A stretch of DNA of 64,000 nt, taken from Clostridiales bacterium. Lineage in GTDB: Bacteria > Bacillota > Clostridia > Oscillospirales > Acutalibacteraceae. The stretch covers positions 1 through 64,000 of the forward strand of contig DXXG01000030.1 in assembly GCA_019416455.1 (NCBI GenBank), read 5' to 3'. The notes under the pieces are model-generated. The model searched no databases. It was not told where the DNA came from and saw nothing but the letters and a program-made list of their open reading frames with translations. Made by a program: the position numbers and the translations under genes. This document shows, piece after piece, positions 15,708 to 24,000 of this stretch (its first letter is position 1; the number at the start of each line of letters is the position of its first letter).

Positions 15708-17533
15708 CTGCCACCTGCCTTTCCAAACATGGCTTCCTTGAATTCCGGGAAATGAACCTGGAGAAGATACCGCTCGTTGCCGCAGCGGTATAAACAGATG
15801 CCTCGCTCAGAGTGACGGATCAGCTGGAATTCCGCATCCTCCAGCTGGAGGGTGTCGCAGAAGGATTTGGGTTCCAGCTGGCCGGGGCTGAACAAAAACT
15901 GGTGGACGGGAATGGAGAACAGGGGCTTTGTCAGCTCCTTCACCCCAGGCTGGAGGAAGTCCTCAATGTTCTGGCTGGCCAGCACCAGCAGGGATTCCTT
16001 CTTTCGGTCCCGTTTCATCAGGTTGCGGATATACTCAACGGCGGTGGTGTTTGTCAAAAAGAGGTACAGCTCATCCAATGCTCCCACGTAATTGCCCGCG
16101 CCCAGCAGGGCGTTGGTCATGTAGGAGAGGATGGAGAACAGCAGAGCGTCCCGGAGGTTCCGGTTGAGCTCCATGATCCCCTTGACCCCGAACACTAAGA
16201 ACTTGTCGTCCCGGATATTGGTGTGGCCGTTGAAGTATTTCGACTCCGCCCCCTTGCACATGGAATGAAGGCCCAGGCATACGTCCTGGATGGTTTCCTC
16301 TGTGAACAGGTTTTTGTGCTTGGGATCGTACAGATCAAATTCTTCTTCCAGCAGATCATAGAAGTCTGACATGGTGGGGAATTTGTCCGCTGCCACCTGA
16401 GAGAAGTCCGTGTAATCGTCCATGTCAAACCGGCGGTAGAGTTTTTGGAGCATCAGCTCGATAGTGTCAAGCTGGGGGGTGGAAAAATCCTTGTAGGATC
16501 GGAAAAAGTCTTTCAGATAGGAAATGTGACGGGAGAGCATGGTGGTTTTCTTAAAGGCTTCGGGTGTGCGCTCATCGTCCTCATTTTCCGTTTCTTCATT
16601 CCATGCCAACGGCTGCAGGGGATTGATGACATACTCCCCGGAAAGGTAGTCCAGGTAACAGCCGCCCAGATTTTCGCAAAGCTCCTGGTACTCGGCCTCG
16701 GGGTCTAATACCAGGAGGGATTTCCCGGATTCCCGAAGGTTTGAGAGAAGCCCCTTTAAGAGATAGGACTTGCCCTGGCCGGAATTGCCCAGGATGAGGA
16801 TATTGGCGTTGGTCTTGTCCTCGGACCGGCGGTCAAAGTCAGTGAGAATGTTGGTGCCGAACTTGTCCCGGCCCAGGTAGAACCCGTGGGGGTCGGTCTT
16901 GCCGGAGTAGTTGAACGGGTACAGGTTGGCCACGGAAGACGCTGGCAGCACCCGCTCGTACAGGCTTCCAAACCTGTTGTTTCCGAAGGGCGTTACGGAA
17001 AGGAATCCGTCCAGCTGCCGCAAGGTCAGCTTGTCCACGTTGATCTTGCACCGAGTCAGCTCCATCATCACTTCAGTTTGCAGCTCCCGCAGGCGCTCCA
17101 GATCCGTGGCTTTCAGCTCGAGAAATACGGCAGTATGCAGGAGAGGCTCCCGGTTTTTCCGCAGGTCCGCCAGCAGCTGCACCACGTCTTTCAGGTTGTT
17201 CTCTGCGTCCACAGTTTCCTGCATATCGTCCCCACCAGAACGAAGCCTGTTCCGCCGAGTGGCGTTCTGGATGATCTTCCGCTGTTCCGCCGAATCCACC
17301 AGCCTATTATAAATGCGCAGGGTGATGTGGGAGCGGTCCGCCAGCTGGGAAAGAATGGCCTGTTCTTCTGTGGAAGGCGGGTATTCCCGCACCGCCCACA
17401 CACAGCGGTAGGAGTCCCCGCAGACGTAGTGATCGGAGTAAAATTTAAGATTTCCCGGCAGGATGCGGTCAAAGAAGTCCTTGATTGCTAGGCGTTCCTG
17501 TTTTTCCAGTTTCTTTTTCTGCCTCCGGTTCAT
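15704..17533 (-). CDS. VirB4-type conjugation ATPase
   Basis: 609 residues. Walker A GNSGQGKS is at 249-256, Walker B is VGALDELYLFL, and the motif LVLASQNIEDFLQPG with the following segment is typical of VirB4/TraC ATPases that energise assembly of the type IV channel. The N-terminal 200 residues form the VirB4 head with a basic start. GGAGG precedes ATG 17533, which overlaps the sortase stop by 4 nt. Family members in Gram-positive ICEs are often larger (about 780-850); the missing N-terminal part might be supplied by the separate protein at 18330-18932. Confidence 0.9.
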   Translation of the reverse strand: MNRRQKKKLEKQERLAIKDFFDRILPGNLKFYSDHYVCGDSYRCVWAVREYPPSTEEQAILSQLADRSHITLRIYNRLVDSAEQRKIIQNATRRNRLRSGGDDMQETVDAENNLKDVVQLLADLRKNREPLLHTAVFLELKATDLERLRELQTEVMMELTRCKINVDKLTLRQLDGFLSVTPFGNNRFGSLYERVLPASSVANLYPFNYSGKTDPHGFYLGRDKFGTNILTDFDRRSEDKTNANILILGNSGQGKSYLLKGLLSNLRESGKSLLVLDPEAEYQELCENLGGCYLDYLSGEYVINPLQPLAWNEETENEDDERTPEAFKKTTMLSRHISYLKDFFRSYKDFSTPQLDTIELMLQKLYRRFDMDDYTDFSQVAADKFPTMSDFYDLLEEEFDLYDPKHKNLFTEETIQDVCLGLHSMCKGAESKYFNGHTNIRDDKFLVFGVKGIMELNRNLRDALLFSILSYMTNALLGAGNYVGALDELYLFLTNTTAVEYIRNLMKRDRKKESLLVLASQNIEDFLQPGVKELTKPLFSIPVHQFLFSPGQLEPKSFCDTLQLEDAEFQLIRHSERGICLYRCGNERYLLQVHFPEFKEAMFGKAGGR

Positions 17534-18333
17534 CCGCTCACCTCCCCGGCAAGGGCGGCGATGACCAGCACCCGGCTGTCGCCCCCGCCATTGTTGCAGG
17601 TGGAGAGGGTGAGATATCCGTCTGCCTGGTGGACCACATCCAGATTGGTTTCCCTTAATAGAGTGGCTCGGAAGTCGGAAGCCGCAGAGGGATCAGCCAG
17701 GCTGGTAAAGGTGTAGAAGGGAGAGTTCGTGCTGGTTTCCACTACCGCCAGAACGTCATATTGATACTGCTTTTCGGACAGTTCCAGGTAGATCTTCTGG
17801 TGGGTTTCCCGGAAGCTGGGTTCCAGGTAGGAGATGAGCGGCTTGAACATCGAGCCGTCCATCATGTTGTGGCCGTAGAGGATGAGATTTTGCCCACCCG
17901 CCTGAGCAAGATTCCTTCCGTCCAGAAAAGGCGTCCCATGGCTGGCGGAGGCGCCGGAAAAGTCCCGGCGGAGATAGTGCTCCGAATCATCCGGCGTGTA
18001 CATGACCGGATAGTCGATGCCTGTGTCCGGGATGGTGATCCAGCCCACGCAGTCCGGGTTTTCAGCCGCCAAAGCCGCTAGATCGTGACGGGGCGGGGCA
18101 TCTGGGGAACTTTCCGTTTCGTCGGTCGTGCTGTCAGCGGAAACAGCGGAAGAACTACTCTCCTGGGGAACACTGAGAGTGGGCGTGCTTTCCAGCACAT
18201 ACTCCTGGGAGAGGTTCTCAAAGGCTGTCCGCTGCTCCTTGGCGTCGATGAAATAATGGGCGAGCCAAAACCCGCAGCCCGCCACGGTCAGGATCAGCGC
18301 GAAAGAAATTAGGACTAAGATGGTTTTCTTCAT
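17530..18333 (-). CDS. Class B sortase embedded in the conjugation operon
   Basis: 267 residues: an N-terminal signal-anchor (about 4-28), a Ser/Thr-rich stalk, then a sortase B domain with the catalytic set His (LILYGHNMM), Cys (LTLSTCNN) and Arg (GGDSRVLVI). Sortases link LPxTG-type proteins to peptidoglycan or pilin. The clear candidate substrate is the 1747-residue adhesin at 21087-26330, whose sorting signal is IPQTG. Overlaps on both sides (4 nt) place it in the same message as VirB4. Sortase in the middle of secretion genes is known in clostridial ICEs. Confidence 0.88.
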   Translation of the reverse strand: MKKTILVLISFALILTVAGCGFWLAHYFIDAKEQRTAFENLSQEYVLESTPTLSVPQESSSSAVSADSTTDETESSPDAPPRHDLAALAAENPDCVGWITIPDTGIDYPVMYTPDDSEHYLRRDFSGASASHGTPFLDGRNLAQAGGQNLILYGHNMMDGSMFKPLISYLEPSFRETHQKIYLELSEKQYQYDVLAVVETSTNSPFYTFTSLADPSAASDFRATLLRETNLDVVHQADGYLTLSTCNNGGGDSRVLVIAALAGEVSG

Positions 18334-18932
18334 AAGGCAACACTCCTTGCTTTCTCAAGGTCAAAGTTTTCTGAGCCTTCCACATCGGGAATGCGGTCCC
18401 CATTCATGGTGGCCTCGAAGTAGATGGCCAGCAGACGTTTCACGTCCTCTTTCCCCAGGCGGCGAACTTCAAATCCCCGGTCGGAGATGGCCTTTTCCGC
18501 CTGGTTCATGGTGGCGAATACCTGACTGTCCTTCTGGTTTTTGAACCGCAGGCACAGTACAAACTGCCGGGCGGTAGCCATTTCCAGCTGGATGGAGTCC
18601 AGGAACTCCCGGTCCTTTTCCAGGGCCAGCCGCACTTGATGGTTTTCCTCCTGGCGGATGCGCTGTTCGATGAATTGCTGGTTATCGTCAAAGCGCTGAG
18701 CGGAGTCCAGGCAGGCCACTTCCAGGTGGGGCAACGCTGTGAGCACCATGAGCAGGTGGCGGATCTTACTTTCCACATTGGCGGGGGACAGCACGGAAAT
18801 GTTGGTGGGCTGGATGGAAAAAAACACCAGCTCCCCGCCTGTTGTTTTCAGGCCGTAGGGAGTGAAGCCCTGGAGCCCCAGCAGGTTCTGCACGGATTTT
18901 CTCCCGCGCTTTTTCTGTTTTAGCTTGTTCAA
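18330..18932 (-). CDS. Conjugation-associated cytoplasmic protein upstream of sortase and virB4
   Basis: 200 residues, starting with a very basic run (MNKLKQKKRGRK), then a mixed alpha/beta region (GGELVFFSIQPTNISVLS) and a long helix. It resembles the N-terminal head region of VirB4/TraC-type proteins, which suggests a split or accessory VirB4 head, but I cannot prove homology. The start is TTG with AAGGAGG 5 nt upstream. It follows the VirB3-like gene and overlaps the sortase gene by 4 nt. Confidence 0.5.
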   Translation of the reverse strand: MNKLKQKKRGRKSVQNLLGLQGFTPYGLKTTGGELVFFSIQPTNISVLSPANVESKIRHLLMVLTALPHLEVACLDSAQRFDDNQQFIEQRIRQEENHQVRLALEKDREFLDSIQLEMATARQFVLCLRFKNQKDSQVFATMNQAEKAISDRGFEVRRLGKEDVKRLLAIYFEATMNGDRIPDVEGSENFDLEKARSVAL

Positions 18933-18944
18933 TGCTGCCTCCTT

Positions 18945-19211
18945 TTAATGCTCCTCCCAGCGGTATTCCTGCTGGGTGGAAATGGTGAACTTGGCGGCGA
19001 ATCGGATGAAGTCCAGAACAGTGAGATCCTCCAAGCGGATAGTGAGGAAAGCCCAGACCGCTGTCAGGGCCAGGGGCAGCAGGAGTCCTAACTGGGTAAG
19101 GGCTGCGAAGGACACCAGCAGCCCCACACAGAGAATGGCAAAATCCCGCAGGCCCCACAGCCACAAATTGGCAGTGGCTTTCAGGTTTTGGGGATAGATG
19201 TAAAGTTTCAT
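18945..19211 (-). CDS. PrgI/VirB3-like small membrane protein of the type IV secretion system
   Basis: 88 residues. Two adjacent membrane helices (about 22-40 and 42-60) follow a conserved start, MKLYIYPQNLKATANLWLW, that is typical of the PrgI/TcpE-like proteins found between the VirB6 and VirB4 genes of Gram-positive ICEs. It would sit in the cytoplasmic membrane and link VirB4 to the channel. Position between virB6 (11 nt upstream) and the 200-residue protein fits this family. Confidence 0.75.
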   Translation of the reverse strand: MKLYIYPQNLKATANLWLWGLRDFAILCVGLLVSFAALTQLGLLLPLALTAVWAFLTIRLEDLTVLDFIRFAAKFTISTQQEYRWEEH

Positions 19212-19222
19212 GAAGTCCTCCT

Positions 19223-20155
19223 TTATAAAGCCTTGGCAATATTCCGAGTCATGTTGACTGCGGTGGAAGTGGCGTGGACTACGCTCATCATGTTAACTTT
19301 TACAGAGCTGTCCAGGCCAAACTGCTGGGCGATTCTCGGTACCTCCCCGGCTGCCAGCATAACGCCCAGCCCCAGGAGCATATTGTCCTGAAATGTGAGC
19401 AGCCCTAAAAACAGCAGTACCGTCTGGAGGAAAGCCGTCAGGCACAGGGCGAAGATCTGCTTGCACCACTGAGAAAATCCATCTGTGTAGCCACGGGGGA
19501 CGCTGAACAAATAGAGCGAACCAACTGCCATCTGGATGAGCAGAATGCCGCCCCGCTTGATGTTGGCGAAAAACACCTTCAGCACACAATAGGCCAAGGC
19601 CACCAAGGTCAGCAGATTGAGCAGTCCAAAAGAAGGCCCTACAGTGGGTGGACCGAACTTTGCCGCCAACACCTTCAAGGCGACTTCGCCCAAGTTGAAC
19701 TCCCTGGTACCTACAAAATCGGCGGCCAGGTCTTTGAGGAACACGTTTTGCAGGCTGATACAGAACTTGTACAGTTCCACCGGCACCACGGTGACCAGGT
19801 TGGCGGCGAAAAAGCCTTTTAACACATTGAGCATGGTGGACTTTATGGTGGCCCTTCCGTTTTGGTATTCAATGGCTAAGTCGAAGGCCGCCACGATCAC
19901 ACCAACGCCAAACAGCACCCAGCCGAAGAGGAAGAACAACCGGACGGTGGACTCGATCCAGGAGAGGTCGAAGATCTCCGCGCCCATGTCGCCCATTTGC
20001 GTGAACACATCGGCGATGGAATCGTAAAAAGCATGGAACAGCCACTTCATCAGACTGTCCCAGATGGCATTGACGATGGTTTCACCAATGCCCTCGAACA
20101 CCGAGCCGATGGAGGAGGCGATGCTGCTGATAAGGCCCTCCAGCCAGCTGAACAT
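19223..20155 (-). CDS. VirB6/TrbL-like polytopic membrane channel protein
   Basis: 310 residues with about five to six predicted membrane helices (for example RLFFLFGWVLFGVGVIVAAF, LLNLLTLVALAYCVLKVFF, FALCLTAFLQTVLLFLGLL) after an amphipathic N-terminus. The conserved IKRGGILLIQMAVGSLYLFS segment and the helical C-terminus fit the CD0411-like VirB6 proteins of clostridial ICEs, core parts of the transfer pore. A good ribosome site (GAAAGGAGGG) precedes ATG 20155. Confidence 0.85.
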   Translation of the reverse strand: MFSWLEGLISSIASSIGSVFEGIGETIVNAIWDSLMKWLFHAFYDSIADVFTQMGDMGAEIFDLSWIESTVRLFFLFGWVLFGVGVIVAAFDLAIEYQNGRATIKSTMLNVLKGFFAANLVTVVPVELYKFCISLQNVFLKDLAADFVGTREFNLGEVALKVLAAKFGPPTVGPSFGLLNLLTLVALAYCVLKVFFANIKRGGILLIQMAVGSLYLFSVPRGYTDGFSQWCKQIFALCLTAFLQTVLLFLGLLTFQDNMLLGLGVMLAAGEVPRIAQQFGLDSSVKVNMMSVVHATSTAVNMTRNIAKAL

Positions 20156-20186
20156 GGCAAATCCCTCCTTTCGAAAGGTAGTTTTT

Positions 20187-20594
20187 TTACATGGTCATGG
20201 TTGGCCCCTGGGATTGCTCTTGAGATTTCTCCAGCACGGCTTGAGCGGCTTCCAGGGCATGATTGGCGTCATCCGGACCGGCTTTCTCGAAGGAAGGAAA
20301 ACCGGAGGGTGTAGCCCATTTTCCCATCCTCTGAAGCCCATCCTCCAGTGAGGAAAACCTGGAATCGAACTTTCCGCAGAAATGGCAAAGCTCCACCAGG
20401 TTATGGGTTTCCGGGGGCGGAAGGCCGTGGTCCTTTTCGATGAGAAAGCCTTTCATGGCGCATTCAGTGGATAAGCAGCTCAGGTAACACACAGATTCAT
20501 AGGGAATCCCTCTGCTGTCCATGAGATAACTGGCTGCTTGGGCATACATCATGGCGAAACGGAACCATTTTCCGCTGTTTGTCTGTGAGTTCAT
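20187..20594 (-). CDS. HEPN-like domain protein carried by the element
   Basis: 135 residues. The helical pattern YAQAASYLMDS, then YLSCLSTECAMKGFLI and THNLVELCHFCGK resembles HEPN domains, in which two long helices pack and an Rx4-6H motif can give RNase activity. I do not see a clear Rx4-6H motif, so it may be a non-catalytic member. No MNT nucleotidyltransferase partner is next to it. The C-terminus is SQGPTMTM, nearly the same as the tail of the TOPRIM protein. It lies between pilin-like and VirB6 genes, an odd place for a non-membrane protein. Confidence 0.55.
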   Translation of the reverse strand: MNSQTNSGKWFRFAMMYAQAASYLMDSRGIPYESVCYLSCLSTECAMKGFLIEKDHGLPPPETHNLVELCHFCGKFDSRFSSLEDGLQRMGKWATPSGFPSFEKAGPDDANHALEAAQAVLEKSQEQSQGPTMTM

Positions 20595-20635
20595 TTCGTC
20601 ATCCTTTCTGTTATGTGGATTTCCGCGACGTTTTA

Positions 20636-20666
20636 CGGTTTTGCAAACCGGGAAGTAAAACTCGGA
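20636..20666. repeat. 31-nt repeat, copy 2, next to a 15-bp hairpin
   Basis: This 31-mer matches 9299-9329 at 26 of 31 positions with no gap. It is preceded by CGACGTTTTACGGT, which resembles CGATGTTTTGCGGT at 9267-9280. A perfect 15-bp hairpin with a 3-nt loop follows at 20664-20696. The hairpin overlaps the stop of the pilin-like gene and may also act as a terminator, though its T run is poor. Confidence 0.5.
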
Positions 20667-20688
20667 TGTGATGAAACCTTCGGTTTCA

Positions 20689-21027
20689 TCACATCCCTAC
20701 TACACCCCAGATGTACAGGGGGGCGGTCAAGGTGAACAGCAGACAGGCGAAAAGAATAGCAGGAGCGGCAAATTCGAATTGACCGTGTTTTCGATAGTCA
20801 AAGTAGCTTGCTCCGACCTTGACGAAAAACAGCACCGCCAGAATCACATCCAGCACAGGGAACACCACGTTGTTGACCACGGTCTTGATCTGCCCTTGGG
20901 CGCTGGTCCAGGTCTGCTCCACCGCTCCGGCCACGTCCCCGGAAGTGGCGAAGGCGGGAATGGTCAGCAAAGACATCAGCAGGGCTGCGGTGAACGCGCC
21001 CGCGAGAATTTTTCTTTTTCTGTTCAA
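20689..21027 (-). CDS. VirB2/TrbC-like candidate pilin (DUF3852-type)
   Basis: 112 residues: a signal peptide (MNRKRKILAGAFTAALLMSL, with cleavage expected after AFA), then SGDVAGAVEQTWTSAQGQIKTVV and two membrane helices separated by a short basic loop (SYFDYRKHGQFEF). This is the VirB2/TrbC layout, and the sequence is of the type that I know as DUF3852 in clostridial ICEs; it would form the pilus or channel lining. The start is a TTG at 21027 with GAAGGAGG 8 nt upstream; longer frames lack a ribosome site. Confidence 0.7.
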   Translation of the reverse strand: MNRKRKILAGAFTAALLMSLLTIPAFATSGDVAGAVEQTWTSAQGQIKTVVNNVVFPVLDVILAVLFFVKVGASYFDYRKHGQFEFAAPAILFACLLFTLTAPLYIWGVVGM

Positions 21028-21086
21028 AATAGATTCCTCCTTCAATAAATGATAGGCCGTGTTTCCACGGCCCACCGTCATCTTAC

Positions 21087-24000
21087 TTATTGCTTGCTGC
21101 AGTGCCGCAGCAGGGGGATGGTGACACACAGCCCCAGCAGAGCCAGGATGAGGAGACCTCCGATCCAGAACACTGCCGGGCTTTCTCCTGTCTGGGGAAT
21201 CTCCGGGGTGGCTTCTTCCGGTTCTTCCGGTTTTTCCGGCTCGTCCGGTTCCTCCGGTGTGGGTTCATCTTCCATGGTGATGGTCTGAATTTCCGTGGTG
21301 TCCGTCACTTCAAAGGTAATATCTTCGGAAATTTCATACCCGTCTGGGGCGGAGACTTCCCGCAGCACATACCCCTCGCCCACGGGTAATCCGGGGATGA
21401 CATGGGGAATGTCGGTGGTTTCCCAAGTGTCCAGAAGGGAGCCGTCCGGGGAGTAGAGTTCCAGCACAGCGCCGGGAAGTTCCTCACCAGTTTCCTTGTC
21501 TACCTTGCTGAAATGCACTACAGTCTGGGAGTTTGCAATATCCTCCAGATCCACGTCAGTTTTGTTCACTTCCACCGCGATGGATTCCTTCATGGTGACG
21601 TAGCCGGGGACCGTTTCCAGTTCAGCTACCTGGTAGTCGCCGTAGGGGGCTTCAAAGGTAAACTCCCCTGATTCATCAGTGATAGAGGTGGCCAGGGCAG
21701 TTTCTTCGGTGAACTCCGTGGTTTCCGCATCGAAAAGCCCGAAGGTGACTCCCTCCAACGGAGCCTGCTCAGCCCCAGTTTTATGTCCGGTGATCTTGCC
21801 TCGGAGCAGTTGGTTATAGAACTCTACAGTTACCGCCTCATCAGCGGTGACAGTGACCGTCTGCCCAGCGGGAATTTCGTATCGGGCTGTGAGATCACTT
21901 TCCTGCTCCGTCACGGTGTACTCGCCGGGAGCCAGGTCCTGAATGTAGATCTTTCCAGCTCCGTCCGTAGTGAAGGTTTCCGAATAGCTCTCGCCCTCCA
22001 CCAGGAAAGTGAAGCCCTCCAGCACGCCGTCCTCAGAAGTCTTTTGGATCAGCAGGCCGCCTTTGGGATGGATCGTAATGGTCTGTGCCTCATCGTTGAT
22101 GTCTGCGTGGGAAGCAATTTCTACGCCGTCCTGATACAGCGTTTCAAACACCACAATGGTGTTACCTGCCAAGGTACTGGCGTCCACCGTGTAGGTCAGT
22201 TCTATAGTGCCACTGCTTTCCTCTGCCACGAATTCTGTTTCGGCTGTGATCTCCACGCCGTCCACCATGAGGGCTTCGCCCGTTCCTTTGTCCATAAGAA
22301 TACCGGAAACGGTATAGGTCTGGCCGGGGTTAAGTCCGGTGTACTCCACCACGTCCACAATGGTGATTTCACCTGTGGGGTCGGCAGTGTGCTGACCATC
22401 CACCGTGGCGGTGGTGCCGATTTTCGGAGTTTCAACAAAGGTGACCGTCTGGCCCTCATCTTCCAAGTCCTCATGGCTGGCGATCTCGGTTTCGCCCTGG
22501 AAGAGCTTCTCAAAGACCACCAGGTCCGTTCCTTCCAGCCCAGTGGCGTTGAAGCTGAAGAGCACGTCAACGGTCCCGTTGGTTTCGGCAGGAGTGAAGG
22601 TGGCCTCAGAAGTTACCTGTTCTTCTCCAATTACCAGGGGCTCACCGGTTTCCTTGTCCATCAGCACACCGGACAGTTTGTACTCCTGGCCAATGGTTAA
22701 GCCGGAATATTCCACTGTGTCAGTGATGGTAACTTCCTGGGCAGGGAGAGAGGTCTTTTCACCGTTAATGGTTGCGGTTGTCCCAATCTCAGGCTGCCCA
22801 AATGTGACAGTCTGATCCTCATCTTCCAGATCAGCGTGGGATGCGACCAGTGTTTCTCCTTGGTACAGGTCCTCAAAAACCACCACTGAGGTTCCTGCCA
22901 ACGCAGATGCGTCAAAAGTGTATGTCAGTTCCACTGTCCCATCGGGTGAATCAGGGGTGAACTCCAACTCAGCTGTGACCTGCTGCTCACCCACCAGCAG
23001 CGGTTCCCCGGTTGCCTTGTCCATAAGGACACCGCTCAGTTTGTAGGTTTGGCCTACCTTCAGGTTCTTGAAGGTCACGGTGTCCACAAGGGTGACTTCC
23101 TCTGCGGGTTCCGCAGTGTGTTCCCCGTTTACGGTTGCTGTGGTGCCGATCTCCGGCACCCCTTCAAACTGGTCGTCGATGGTGCCCAGGTAGATGGTAG
23201 TGTTGTTTCGGCTGATAGTGATGTTAGGAACTTTCACCAGCTCGTAACCGACGTTGCCTGCGCAGGGCAATTCTTCCAAGGTGTAGGTGTCGTAAGGAAG
23301 AGCGCACAACTCGTCCTGGGTATCCACCATCCAGCCTTCGGTGGTCAAGCCAAACCAGGTGCCGTTGTGGTCATCCCAAGCACTTTCGTCCTCCACACCA
23401 TCATTGCCGTTGGTGTTCTGGGTATGGGGGTTCCACTCGGTGGTGGTACGCACCTCACCGTTTTCATCGGTCACCACAATGTGGATTTCGCCGGTGGTCT
23501 GACTGGTGAGCTTGAAAGCTACATTAGCGAATCTACCCATGTTGGTCTCGCCGCCTTCGCCCACCTTCACAAACTGCAAATCTCCTCTTACCACCTGATT
23601 GTAGGCAGCGTCACCATCCCGGAACTCGATGATCTCTCCATCCTTGCGGATCTGGAACGACCGCACAATCTGGTCGGTATGCAGGTACCCTTCGCCGGGC
23701 TTGCTCTCCACCATCTGGTAGGTGCTGTAGGGCAGAGCGCAGGCGTCCGTCTGGGCAATGCCGTCCACCACCTCAATGGTGGCGCACACCTCGCCGGGCT
23801 GGTACAGAGCACCATTCACATACACAGCGTTGATGCTCTTGTTGGTGATCTCAAAAAGAGTGCCGTCCAAGCTGGCTCCGCCCAAGGGGGTGAGCAGGCC
23901 GGACTCCAGGTCACGCTTTTCAATGAGGACACCACCTCGCACCACCTCGTTCGCCATAACAAATTCATAGATAATGCCGTCATCGGTGACATTTACGGTC

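Noticed and set aside
20187..20594. HEPN/MNT toxin-antitoxin module
   Set aside because: No nucleotidyltransferase gene is adjacent and the RNase motif is not clear, so only a HEPN-like protein is called.
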